From contig MWOR01000208.1 in NCBI GenBank assembly GCA_002025865.1, positions 1 to 43,722 on the forward strand: 43,722 nt of DNA, in the 5' to 3' direction. Below the pieces are notes generated by a model. The model was not told the origin of the DNA, ran no database searches, and saw only the letters and a list, made by a program, of their open reading frames with translations. Each line of letters starts with the position of its first letter. Position 1 is the first letter of the stretch. The position numbers were made by a program, and so were the translations under genes. This document shows, one piece after another, positions 36,162-43,722 of the stretch. The stretch is from Prochlorococcus sp. HOT208_60m_813I02. Lineage in GTDB: Bacteria; Cyanobacteriota; Cyanobacteriia; PCC-6307; Cyanobiaceae.

Positions 36162-37622
36162 ATGTGCGGAATAGTTGGAATTGTTTCTTCAAATGATGTA
36201 AATCAACAAATTTACGATAGTCTTTTGCTTTTGCAGCATAGAGGTCAAGACTCAACAGGTATAGCAACAATGGAAAATACTGTTTTTCATATACATAAGG
36301 TTAAAGGTCAAGTTAATACTGCTTATAGAACTAGAGATATGAGGAATTTAATTGGCAAAATTGGATTGGGTCATGTTAGGTATGCAACAAAGGGATCAGC
36401 AGAAAGTGTAGAAGAAGCACAGCCTTTTTATGTTAATGCTCCTTATGGAATTGTTTTGATACATAATGGAAATTTGACTAATACCAGAGATTTAGAAAAA
36501 CAGTTATTTAATGTCGACAAGCGGCATACAAATTCTTCAAGTGATACTGAAATGTTGTTAAATGTATTTGCGACAGAATTACAAGAACAAATTCATAATC
36601 AAGAATTAGAGCCTGATATTATTTTTAATGCGGTCAAATCTTTACATAAAAGAATTCAGGGGTCATATGCTTCAATTGCGTTAATTTCAGGACATGGTTT
36701 ATTAGCATTTAGAGATCCTTTTGGTATTAGGCCTTTAGTCATAGGGAAAAGACTTTCATTAACCACAAAAAAAGAAGAATGGATGGTTGCAAGCGAATCT
36801 TTAGTACTTGAGAATAATGATTATGAAGTAGTGAGAGATGTAGATCCAGGAGAAGCTGTTTTTATAAATCTTGATGGGGAGTTTTTCTCTAAGCAATGTT
36901 CTGAAAATCCAATGTTATTTCCCTGTGCTTTTGAATATGTTTACTTAGCTAGGCCAGATTCAATTATGAATGGAATTTCCGTCTATAAAGCTCGTTTAAA
37001 AATGGGAGATTATTTAGCAGAAACAATAAAAGAAACAATCAATTCTGGAGATATTGATGTAGTTATGCCTATTCCTGATTCTTCTCGACCAGCGGCAATG
37101 CAAGTTGCAAGACAGTTAGGGATAGAATATAGGGAAGGTTTTTTTAAAAATAGATATGTTGGCAGAACATTTATAATGCCTGGTCAGCAGAAACGTAAGA
37201 AATCTGTAAGGCAAAAATTAAATGCTATGAGTGCAGAGTTTAAAAATAAAAATGTATTAATTGTTGATGACTCGATAGTAAGAGGTACTACTTCAAAAGA
37301 AATTGTCCAGATGGCTAAAGATGCAGGAGCAAATAAAGTTTTTTTTACATCAGCAGCTCCTCCTGTTCGTTACCCTCACGTTTATGGAATTAATATGCCT
37401 AATAGAGATGAATTAATAGCTCATAATAGGACAATAAGTGAAATCGCCGATAAACTTGAAATTGATAACCTTGTATATCAAAGTGTTGAAAGTTTGCGTA
37501 AATCTATAATTGGTGATTCTCTTATTAAAGGTTTAGAGATGAGTTGTTTTACTGGTGATTATGTAACTGGAACAGTAAATCAAGAATACTTAAATTGGGT
37601 TGAAAATGAATATAAATCTTAG
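36162..37622 (+). CDS. purF: Amidophosphoribosyltransferase
   Basis: This first committed purine enzyme makes phosphoribosylamine from PRPP and glutamine. The start [10 protein letters not shown] gives the catalytic Cys2 of an N-terminal nucleophile glutaminase; no long propeptide is predicted. [10 protein letters not shown] and [13 protein letters not shown] are glutaminase motifs. The phosphoribosyltransferase half has [14 protein letters not shown] and the PRPP loop [18 protein letters not shown]. The protein is 486 aa, a usual length. It lies 47 bp after purL on the same strand. Its stop overlaps the convergent topoisomerase gene by 4 bp. Confidence 0.96.
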   Translation: MCGIVGIVSSNDVNQQIYDSLLLLQHRGQDSTGIATMENTVFHIHKVKGQVNTAYRTRDMRNLIGKIGLGHVRYATKGSAESVEEAQPFYVNAPYGIVLIHNGNLTNTRDLEKQLFNVDKRHTNSSSDTEMLLNVFATELQEQIHNQELEPDIIFNAVKSLHKRIQGSYASIALISGHGLLAFRDPFGIRPLVIGKRLSLTTKKEEWMVASESLVLENNDYEVVRDVDPGEAVFINLDGEFFSKQCSENPMLFPCAFEYVYLARPDSIMNGISVYKARLKMGDYLAETIKETINSGDIDVVMPIPDSSRPAAMQVARQLGIEYREGFFKNRYVGRTFIMPGQQKRKKSVRQKLNAMSAEFKNKNVLIVDDSIVRGTTSKEIVQMAKDAGANKVFFTSAAPPVRYPHVYGINMPNRDELIAHNRTISEIADKLEIDNLVYQSVESLRKSIIGDSLIKGLEMSCFTGDYVTGTVNQEYLNWVENEYKS

Positions 37623-40060
37623 TCGAGAAAGTTTTCAAGTCGGAAACAATTTTCAAGGTATTCATCATTATCAAATTTTAAAAAATCAATTAAAAAGTTT
37701 GATTTATTAGATTTGAAATTTAATTTATTTAGGTCTAATCTTGCAGATTTATTTTTATTAGTTTCAATATCAAGGTAATAGTTACTTGATATTATTTTGA
37801 GGAAGTTATCATTTTTAAGTTGGGTTTTTTCATTCAAATATCCCAAACTGTATTTATTTGAGCAGTAAATTTCATTACTATTTATGCAAAAGATTTTTCC
37901 TTGTTTAGATATTAAAAAAATATTTTCTCCATTATTAAATGTACAACAAGAAACGATTTTTTCAGATGGTAAAAGTTTTGCAATGATTAATCCTTGGGAT
38001 TGTTTAGAAGTTGGCGTTAAAAATTTATTTGATAAATTAAATTTAAAAATTCTTCCTATCGAGGTTAATATTATTAAATCTTTCCTTTCATTAGAAATAA
38101 AAGAATCAATTGTTATTAAATTATTTTTTAATTTTGTAATAGCGAAAGATCTATTGCTTTTGATCATATCTTCATCAAATAAAACTTTTTTAAATCTTCC
38201 ATCTGAATTTAATATGCATAAATAATTTTTAATGTCTTTTTTAATTGCGTGAAAATTTATTATTTCACTAGGATGAATATTTCCAAGAATTTTATTATCT
38301 AATTTATAATCTTTATTAATATTTGATTCCCAATCAATGTTAAATACTTTTCCCGTATTTGTTATTCCAATTAATTTTATATTTTTTTCAATATTACATA
38401 TAAATTTTTGAATATTTTTATTATCTATAATTTTATTTACAACCTCAAATGATTTTTTGTAATTACCTAAAATCATCCTTTTTAAATAAAGTCTATTGTC
38501 TATGTACAATTTTGTTTTTTTATTTATAAAGTCTTCTAATATCTGATTATTAAGCGTTTCTAATTCTTGATTTTGATTTATATTTTTAATAATTTTTGTT
38601 TTACGTATAACATTGTATTTTTTCTTTAATATTAATAATTCTTCCATAAGTAATTCAAGTAATAATTCTCTTTCGTTCAACAATGTTTGAAAATAATTCT
38701 TTTTTTCTTCTAAATTTTTTATATCGTCAGCAATTTGATTTTTTTCTAGATTTGTTAATTTTTTTAGTGGCATATCCAAAACTGAATTTGCCTGTTTTTC
38801 ACTTAAGAAAAAATTTTCTACTAATTTTGATCTAGCTTGCACAGAATTTTCTGATTCTTCTATAATTGCGATAACTTTTTTTATGTTTTTTGTAGCTTTA
38901 GATAAACCTTCTGATATTTCTAGTTTATCAAGAGTGTTTTTTAGAAAATAAAAAGTTCTTTTTCTAATTGTTTCTTCTCTAAATTCAAGAAAATAGTTGA
39001 GATATTTTTTCAGATTTAGTTGTACAGGCTTGCCTTTAATTAAAGCTAAGAATATTGCGCCAAAGTTTGTTTGGAGAGTTGTTTTTTTATATAAATTAGA
39101 AATAACAAGTTCAGAATTAGAATCTTTTTTTAGTTCTATTACAATTCTCATTCCATCTCTGTCGCTCTCATCCCTAATATCAGAAATCCCAATAATCTTG
39201 CCTGAATTAACAAGTTCCGCGAGTTTTTCAATCCAACCTGCTTTATTAATTTGGTAAGGAAGTTCCGTAATGATTATTGCATTCTTTTTATGTTTCCCTT
39301 TGCCTAAATTTATTTCTTCCGTATTTACAACTCCTCTTATAGTTATAGATCCTTTTCCAGTTTGATAAAGTTCTTCTATTGCATGACTATAAATTAATTC
39401 TCCGCCTGTAGGAAAATCAGGTCCTTTGATAATGCTAGAAAGTTTTTTATCACTAATATCTTTATTTTTAACTAAGGCAACTAAACCATCGACAATTTCG
39501 CCAAGGTTATGAGGGGGAATATTTGTTGCCATGCCAACAGCAATACCCGATGAGCCGTTCAACAATAAAAATGGAAGTTGAGCTGGAAGAACATCTGGTT
39601 CTTTTTGAGAACCGTCGAAGTTATTTGAAAAGTTTACTGTTTCTGATGCGATTTCTTCAAGAAATCCTTTATGAGCTATTGGAGCTAATCTGGTCTCTGT
39701 ATACCTCATTGCTGCCGGCGGATCATTATCCACAGATCCAAAATTTCCATGCCCTTCAAGAGTAGGATATTTAGTTGAGAAATTTTGTACTAGCTTTACC
39801 AATGCATCGTAAACTGCTTGATCTCCATGAGGATGGTATTTTCCAAGTACATCTCCAACAACTCTTGCACACTTCCTGAATGGTTTATCAGGAGTTAAAC
39901 CTAATTCATACATCGCGAATATAATTCTTCTTTGTACAGGCTTAAGACCGTCCCTTGCATCAGGCAACGCACGTCCAACTATGACGCTCATTGCATACTC
40001 CAAATAAGAACGTTGCATTTCTTCTTGAAGAGAGATGGAAGTGAAGTTTTTCTTATCCAT
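37619..40060 (-). CDS. Type IIA topoisomerase subunit A (GyrA/ParC-like)
   Basis: This is the DNA breakage-reunion subunit of gyrase or topoisomerase IV. The 813-aa protein opens with [33 protein letters not shown] and has the catalytic tyrosine Y120 in [12 protein letters not shown]. The helix at [15 protein letters not shown] has Gln81 at the E. coli GyrA Ser83 position and Asp85 at the Asp87 position. The C-terminal beta-pinwheel region has [10 protein letters not shown] near residue 683, not a clear GyrA box (Q-R/K-RGG-R/K-G), so ParC-like action is as likely as gyrase. Cyanobacteria commonly carry two A-type subunits, so I give no symbol. The middle and C-terminal domains are Lys/Asn-rich from AT drift. 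Confidence 0.9.
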   Translation of the reverse strand: MDKKNFTSISLQEEMQRSYLEYAMSVIVGRALPDARDGLKPVQRRIIFAMYELGLTPDKPFRKCARVVGDVLGKYHPHGDQAVYDALVKLVQNFSTKYPTLEGHGNFGSVDNDPPAAMRYTETRLAPIAHKGFLEEIASETVNFSNNFDGSQKEPDVLPAQLPFLLLNGSSGIAVGMATNIPPHNLGEIVDGLVALVKNKDISDKKLSSIIKGPDFPTGGELIYSHAIEELYQTGKGSITIRGVVNTEEINLGKGKHKKNAIIITELPYQINKAGWIEKLAELVNSGKIIGISDIRDESDRDGMRIVIELKKDSNSELVISNLYKKTTLQTNFGAIFLALIKGKPVQLNLKKYLNYFLEFREETIRKRTFYFLKNTLDKLEISEGLSKATKNIKKVIAIIEESENSVQARSKLVENFFLSEKQANSVLDMPLKKLTNLEKNQIADDIKNLEEKKNYFQTLLNERELLLELLMEELLILKKKYNVIRKTKIIKNINQNQELETLNNQILEDFINKKTKLYIDNRLYLKRMILGNYKKSFEVVNKIIDNKNIQKFICNIEKNIKLIGITNTGKVFNIDWESNINKDYKLDNKILGNIHPSEIINFHAIKKDIKNYLCILNSDGRFKKVLFDEDMIKSNRSFAITKLKNNLITIDSFISNERKDLIILTSIGRIFKFNLSNKFLTPTSKQSQGLIIAKLLPSEKIVSCCTFNNGENIFLISKQGKIFCINSNEIYCSNKYSLGYLNEKTQLKNDNFLKIISSNYYLDIETNKNKSARLDLNKLNFKSNKSNFLIDFLKFDNDEYLENCFRLENFLD

Positions 40061-40108
40061 TAGAGCGCATACTTAAATAATTATTAATTAACTAAATTAA
40101 GACTAATA

Positions 40109-40126
40109 GGTAAAACAATATTTACC
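40109..40126. repeat. 6-bp inverted repeat between the TPR and topoisomerase genes
   Basis: GGTAAA (40109-40114) and TTTACC (40121-40126) pair around a 6-nt loop in the 77-bp gap. On the minus strand it follows the TPR stop closely. The lack of a strong T run makes a terminator unsure. Confidence 0.3.
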
Positions 40127-40137
40127 AGTATTGAACA

Positions 40138-41001
40138 TTAAGATGATTCAATTATTTTGGATTTTGCTAGTATTACATCTTTTTTTAGTTGTTCATTTTG
40201 TAAAAGAATCTCAGTAGAGGCTTGTAATTTTTCTCCCCATAACTGTTCTTTTCTATAATCAAAATCGACATATTTGGGATCTTTAGCCAATGCCTTTTTT
40301 GCTAGCTGAATTGCTAATTTATTGTCTTGGATATTTATACATGAGGCTAGTCCTAGTAATGGTTCAGCATTTTCCTCAATTGAGATTGCACTTTCAAAAA
40401 GTTTGATTGAGAGATTTATATTGTTCCTCTCGAAATAAGCTAAACCTTGATTATTGATTGCTTGCCAGAAATCAGGTTTAATTTTTATTGATTTATCAAA
40501 CAATTTGATAGCTCCCAAATAATTTTTTTCCATTAATAAAATATTTCCTAATTGAAAAATAGCTTTGTGGTTATTAGGCTCAATCTTTATCCCTTTTTCT
40601 AAAGCAATCTTTGCCTTTGTTTGTTGCAAAGTTTTTAGATAAACATTACTTTTAGCAAAATATATTTCGCTTATACTTGAATTAATCTGTTCTGCTTTAT
40701 TTAGAGAATTTAATGCGTTTTTGTATTTTTTGTTAGCTATTTGTGCTTCAGCCAAAATCAACCATAGTTTTTCATCTTTTGCATTTATTTTTACTGCTAA
40801 TTTGGCTAAGTTAAGGCTGTCTTCATATTGACCAAAATACAGTAGTTGATATGCATTTTTGCCAATATATAAACTTTGTTTTTGTAAATTTGTTATTGTT
40901 GGGAAATAATAATAGGGAACTATTGCTCGAACTATCTCTATTTGAAAAAAGTAAAAAGAGATCAAGAAGATCCAGATTGTTTTTTTTAAAAACTTCTTCA
41001 T
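40138..41001 (-). CDS. Secreted TPR-repeat protein
   Basis: This 287-aa protein has an N-terminal signal peptide (MKKFLKKTIWIFLISFYFFQIEIVRA, likely cleavage after about residue 26), so it acts in the periplasm or thylakoid lumen or stays anchored. About five or six tetratricopeptide repeats run from about residue 45 to 250, with repeat cores such as AYQLLYFGQYEDSLNLAKLAVKI, KALNSLNKAEQI, HKAIFQLGNILLMEKNYLGAIKLFDKSIKI and AINNQGLAYFERNNINLSIKLFESAI. TPR proteins are docking scaffolds, often for photosystem assembly in cyanobacteria. The partner here is unknown. It lies 2 bp after queG on the same strand and upstream of the topoisomerase gene. Confidence 0.82.
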   Translation of the reverse strand: MKKFLKKTIWIFLISFYFFQIEIVRAIVPYYYFPTITNLQKQSLYIGKNAYQLLYFGQYEDSLNLAKLAVKINAKDEKLWLILAEAQIANKKYKNALNSLNKAEQINSSISEIYFAKSNVYLKTLQQTKAKIALEKGIKIEPNNHKAIFQLGNILLMEKNYLGAIKLFDKSIKIKPDFWQAINNQGLAYFERNNINLSIKLFESAISIEENAEPLLGLASCINIQDNKLAIQLAKKALAKDPKYVDFDYRKEQLWGEKLQASTEILLQNEQLKKDVILAKSKIIESS

Positions 41002-41003
41002 AT

Positions 41004-41954
41004 TTAAATTTTTTTATTATTTATATTTGCTTGAATGTTTCTTTTCCACATCCATGGTTTAATTCTTTTTAAAGTAGTACCTCTAAGATTTTCTTGCCAC
41101 GTTTTATCGTCCCAATTGAGGGACTCAATATTAAGATTTTTAATCCATTCTTTTGGTTTAGTTTCATGATTATTGTTGTGTGGCACTGTTTTATTCCATG
41201 GACAAACATCTTGACAAATATCACATCCTGCAACCCATCCATCTAAATTTTTTTCTATTTTCTTTGGAATAGTTTTATCTTTGCTTTCTATTGTGTGATA
41301 CGCAATGCAAAGATCTGATTGTATTACAAATGGTTCTACGATTGCCTTTGTAGGACAATGTTCAATACAAATATCACATTTTCCACAAAGTGATTCATGA
41401 GGTTTATCTGGCATTAAATCTTTTGTGAGAATCATAAAACCCAAAGTAAACCAAGAACCATTTTTTTTGCTGATTAAATTACTATTTTTACCTATCCAAC
41501 CAATCCCTGCTTCCTCTGCCCATGCTTTTTCAAGAAGCGGAGAGGTATCAACACATATTTTCCATTTGCAATCAGGAATTTCTAGGTCGATCCATTTACC
41601 AATATTCTTTAATTTTTTGTGAATTACTTTATGATAATCCTCACCTTGACCAAATTTAGCTACCTTGAGGAAATTGTTGTTGATGTTTTGTGAATTAATG
41701 TAAGTAAATCCAACGCTTAAAACACTTTTTGCTTCCTCAAAAAGTGAGACTATATTTTTTCTTTTTTCTGCTTCCATCCATTTCATTTCAGCATGATAGT
41801 TATTTGATAACCATCTTTCTAATGCATTGGTTCTTAATTTTACGCGCGAACTTCCTGGTACCGAAGCTATTCCGGCAACTGTAAAACCTTCAAAAATAGC
41901 TCTTTCTTTTAATTTTTTACTTATTTCTTTTTTGTCTTGAATCGTATTAATCAT
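41004..41954 (-). CDS. queG: Epoxyqueuosine reductase
   Basis: This cobalamin-dependent iron-sulphur enzyme makes the last step of queuosine in tRNA anticodons (GUN). The 316-aa protein has the N-terminal reductase domain (AGIASVPGSSRV, YHAEMKWME, SVGFTYIN), the core DTSPLLEKAWAEEAGIGWIGKNSNLISKKNGSWF, and two 4Fe-4S cysteine sets, CGKCDICIEHCPTKAI and GCDICQDVCPWNK. Length and order match QueG. It is followed after 2 bp by the TPR gene and is divergent from the DUF502 gene across a 143-bp region with a long palindrome. Confidence 0.94.
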   Translation of the reverse strand: MINTIQDKKEISKKLKERAIFEGFTVAGIASVPGSSRVKLRTNALERWLSNNYHAEMKWMEAEKRKNIVSLFEEAKSVLSVGFTYINSQNINNNFLKVAKFGQGEDYHKVIHKKLKNIGKWIDLEIPDCKWKICVDTSPLLEKAWAEEAGIGWIGKNSNLISKKNGSWFTLGFMILTKDLMPDKPHESLCGKCDICIEHCPTKAIVEPFVIQSDLCIAYHTIESKDKTIPKKIEKNLDGWVAGCDICQDVCPWNKTVPHNNNHETKPKEWIKNLNIESLNWDDKTWQENLRGTTLKRIKPWMWKRNIQANINNKKI

Positions 41955-42018
41955 TTCTTTTTCTTTATAGCATTTCTTTTAAAAGTTCTTTTTGCAGAAT
42001 AAACTTATAAATAAAATA

Positions 42019-42040
42019 GATATATTTAAAAAAATATATC
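42019..42040. repeat. 22-bp AT palindrome in the queG/DUF502 divergent region
   Basis: GATATATTT (42019-42027) and AAATATATC (42032-42040) are perfect 9-bp arms around AAAA. It sits between divergent starts (queG at 41954, DUF502 gene at 42098). Downstream, four GTTA starts occur at 42058, 42075, 42084 and 42092. A shared operator is possible; the AT composition makes chance palindromes common. Confidence 0.45.
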
Positions 42041-42097
42041 CTAACTTAGTAAAAACAGTTAAATTATTAGTAAAGTTAATATAGTTAAAACGTTATT

Positions 42098-42832
42098 TTG
42101 GTTGAATCTAATCAAAATCAAGATTCCAATCTAGGATCTAGGCTTCAACAAGATCTCAAAAATGATCTTATTGCTGGGCTTTTAGTTGTAATACCCTTAG
42201 CAACAACAATCTGGCTCTCATCGCTAGTTAGTAAATTTGTTTTAACGTTAGTTACTTCAGTCCCAAAGCAACTAAATCCTTTTATTACTTTAAATCCCTT
42301 ATTACAAGATTTAATTAATCTCACTTTAGGTTTAACTGTTCCTTTATTAGCTATTTTGCTTATAGGCTTAATGGCAAGAAATTTTGTAGGAAGATGGTTG
42401 TTAGAATTTGGAGAGGGTACTTTATCAAAAATTCCTGTAGCTGGAGCGGTTTATAAAACTCTTAAACAGTTGCTAGAAACTTTTTTAAGCAACAAATCTA
42501 ATAGATTTAGACGAGTTGTTTTAGTCGAATATCCTCGTGAGGGACTTTATAGTGTAGGCTTTGTAACTGGAGATGTAGGACCTTCTCTACAGCCAGAATT
42601 GGAAGAAAAGTTACTTAGTGTTTTTATCCCTACAGCACCAAACCCAACTACTGGCTGGTATACACTTGTTCCTGAGTCTTCTGTTAAGGATTTGGATATT
42701 TCTGTTGAAGATGCTTTTAGAACAATAATTTCTGCTGGGATAGTTAATCCAGATGAGAAAAATAACACCTCAAATCCAACATTTTCAAAATTGTTTTCTC
42801 AATTACGAGCTTCCACTAATACTTCTTCTTAA
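42098..42832 (+). CDS. DUF502 family membrane protein
   Basis: This 244-aa protein matches the DUF502 family as I recall it: a short N-terminus, then DLIAGLLVVIPLATTIWLSSLV (about 23-44) and a second hydrophobic span around residues 70-92 (LINLTLGLTVPLLAILLIGLMARNFVGR). GTLSKIPVAGAVYKTLKQLLETF and VLVEYPREGLYSVGFVTG follow, and PTAPNPTTGWYTLVP is near the end. A plant relative (COV1) is involved in trafficking; a bacterial role is not known. The start is TTG 42098, because the first in-frame ATG lies far inside. Three bases separate it from nusB, so they are likely one transcript. Confidence 0.82.
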   Translation: MVESNQNQDSNLGSRLQQDLKNDLIAGLLVVIPLATTIWLSSLVSKFVLTLVTSVPKQLNPFITLNPLLQDLINLTLGLTVPLLAILLIGLMARNFVGRWLLEFGEGTLSKIPVAGAVYKTLKQLLETFLSNKSNRFRRVVLVEYPREGLYSVGFVTGDVGPSLQPELEEKLLSVFIPTAPNPTTGWYTLVPESSVKDLDISVEDAFRTIISAGIVNPDEKNNTSNPTFSKLFSQLRASTNTSS

Positions 42833-42835
42833 TTG

Positions 42836-43453
42836 ATGCATAATAGATCCCTTTCTAGAGAATTATCTTTAATTTCTCTTGGCCTTATAAAAGATAAAGC
42901 TGATTTTAAATTAAATAAATTTCAGATAGAAGAAATTTTTGAATCTGCTTTGGATTCTCTAATAAGTCATTGCAGAGAGGAATTAGATAATTGCGAGTCA
43001 GAGTTAGAGAATGCTTCACAAAAAATATTAGATAGTGAATTGCAAGAAGGTGTTGATTCCTCTTATTCAAATGTTCGAGATGAGTTAAAAAAATCTCTGA
43101 CAAAAATTGAAACCGTAATGAATACACTCTCTGTCACTCTAGACTTTCCAAAATTAATTGTTTCTAGCGGTCAAATTGATATTAGAGAGGATGTAAATCA
43201 AAGGATTTGTAATATAATCAACAACCTTAAAAGTATTGACTCAGATATCGATCAAGTAATGGATGGTTGGAGATTAAAAAGATTACCAAGAATCGATAGG
43301 GATATCTTGCGTCTAGCGTACGTGGATATCAATTTTTTGAACACACCTATCGCTGTTGCTTGTGATGAGGCTGTAAATTTAGCTAATAAATATAGTGATT
43401 TGCAAGGAAGAAAATTTATTAATGGAGTTTTAAGGAGATTACAAACAATTTAA
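42836..43453 (+). CDS. nusB: Transcription antitermination factor NusB
   Basis: NusB binds boxA RNA with S10 (NusE) in rRNA antitermination. The C-terminal part shows the family core: WRLKRLPRIDRDILRLAYVDI (about 142-162), NTPIAVACDEAVNLANKYSDLQGRKFINGVLRRL. The 205-aa length is above the roughly 140 aa of E. coli NusB because of an inserted helical segment near residues 40-110 (Glu/Ser/Leu-rich), which I recall as common in cyanobacteria. I use ATG 42836; a TTG directly before it (42833) is in frame. ftsY follows after about 67 bp. Confidence 0.88.
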   Translation: MHNRSLSRELSLISLGLIKDKADFKLNKFQIEEIFESALDSLISHCREELDNCESELENASQKILDSELQEGVDSSYSNVRDELKKSLTKIETVMNTLSVTLDFPKLIVSSGQIDIREDVNQRICNIINNLKSIDSDIDQVMDGWRLKRLPRIDRDILRLAYVDINFLNTPIAVACDEAVNLANKYSDLQGRKFINGVLRRLQTI

Positions 43454-43520
43454 TTGTCATAATTATTTGATATAAATAAATAGTATTTAGAAAAATTTTA
43501 ATTACGAACTATAGCTAATA

Positions 43521-43722
43521 ATGACTAATTTTGATAATTCTCGTGAATGGGCTGCACAAGCTTATGCACTTTTAAAAAAACGACAGGAAGAGCAAAAGCA
43601 AGAATTAGAGAAACAGGAAGAGCAAAAGCAAGAATTAGAGAAACAGGAAGAGCAAAAGCAAGAATTAGAGAAACAGGAAGAGCAAAAGCAAGAATTAGAG
43701 AAACAGGAAGAGCAAAAGCAAG
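43521..43722 (+). CDS. ftsY: Signal recognition particle receptor FtsY, N-terminal part (3' cut by window edge)
   Basis: ATG 43521 opens MTNFDNSREWAAQAYALLKKRQEE and stays open to the window end (67 codons). The start of the protein is followed by a charged Gln/Glu/Lys repeat of period 10, QEEQKQELEK. The identity is inferred from position after nusB (Prochlorococcus gene order from memory) and from the charged, helical N-terminal A-domain of FtsY. The diagnostic NG GTPase domain lies beyond the window, so this is not proven. Confidence 0.65.
   Translation, partial: MTNFDNSREWAAQAYALLKKRQEEQKQELEKQEEQKQELEKQEEQKQELEKQEEQKQELEKQEEQKQ
43584..43722 (+). repeat. Perfect 30-bp in-frame tandem repeat, at least 4.6 copies
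   Basis: Units of 30 bp (CAGGAAGAGCAAAAGCAAGA plus 10 more bases) start at 43584, 43614, 43644, 43674 and 43704 and run off the window edge. The full units are identical at every base and encode QEEQKQELEK. Copy number beyond the edge is unknown. Confidence 0.97.

Noticed and set aside
39726..39734. Exact E. coli-type DnaA box TTATCCACA inside the topoisomerase gene.
   Set aside because: On the coding strand it spells part of the conserved VDNDPP segment near the catalytic tyrosine, so protein constraint explains it. It is isolated and about 8 kb from the origin gap.
31905..43722. A mobile or defence island near the origin.
   Set aside because: All genes in this stretch are housekeeping or lineage-core, with no integrase, transposase, toxin-antitoxin or tRNA-bounded insertion signs.

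Overview
The window is a very AT-rich, tightly packed stretch of cyanobacterial core chromosome. The best fit is a high-light-adapted Prochlorococcus. The support is low GC, very short intergenic gaps, many TTG starts, few Shine-Dalgarno sequences, a group 2 sigma factor starting MGIPLESAKS, sucrose-phosphate synthase, DUF3134 and DUF1400 proteins, and the run dnaN / PRC-barrel protein / purL / purF / gyrA-parC-like / TPR / queG / DUF502 / nusB / ftsY. From memory, that run is the start of the numbered gene order in Prochlorococcus genomes. I see no insertion sequence, prophage, CRISPR array, tRNA or rRNA gene, and no convincing pseudogene.

Left part (1-31.6 kb). It opens with a truncated pabB and pabC (p-aminobenzoate for folate). 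Then come SUMT (siroheme), an MFS transporter, polyphosphate kinase, a group 2 sigma factor, a phytol/dolichol-kinase-like protein, DAHP synthase, aconitase B, a ClC antiporter, purU, an FAD amine oxidase, dnaK, aroE, rpsF, argG, a small membrane protein, a DUF3134 protein, mraY, an 81-aa conserved-looking protein, sucrose-phosphate synthase, uvrA, recN, a UbiB/ABC1 kinase, a DUF1400 protein and thrC. Two chorismate-pathway genes (aroF/G type and aroE) and the chorismate-using pabBC pair lie here, mixed with unrelated housekeeping genes.

Centre (31567-31904). This is the only gap over 300 bp. It lies between thrC and dnaN and has the features of a replication origin: a 16-nt T tract, a 15-bp inverted repeat, a second AT hairpin, three copies of a 10-mer, and several DnaA-box-like sites. 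I call it the probable oriC.

Right part (31.9-43.7 kb). dnaN, a PRC-barrel protein, purL and purF run away from the origin. A GyrA/ParC-like topoisomerase subunit, a secreted TPR protein and queG follow on the other strand. DUF502, nusB and the start of ftsY end the window. The window stops inside a perfect 30-bp tandem repeat in the N-terminal region of ftsY.

No wholly new multi-gene system is visible. The best leads are the ftsY repeat, the origin architecture, the overlapping or abutting 3' ends at every convergent gene pair (up to 67 bp), and several compact dyads in promoter or leader regions (dnaK, uvrA, queG/DUF502, sigma factor).
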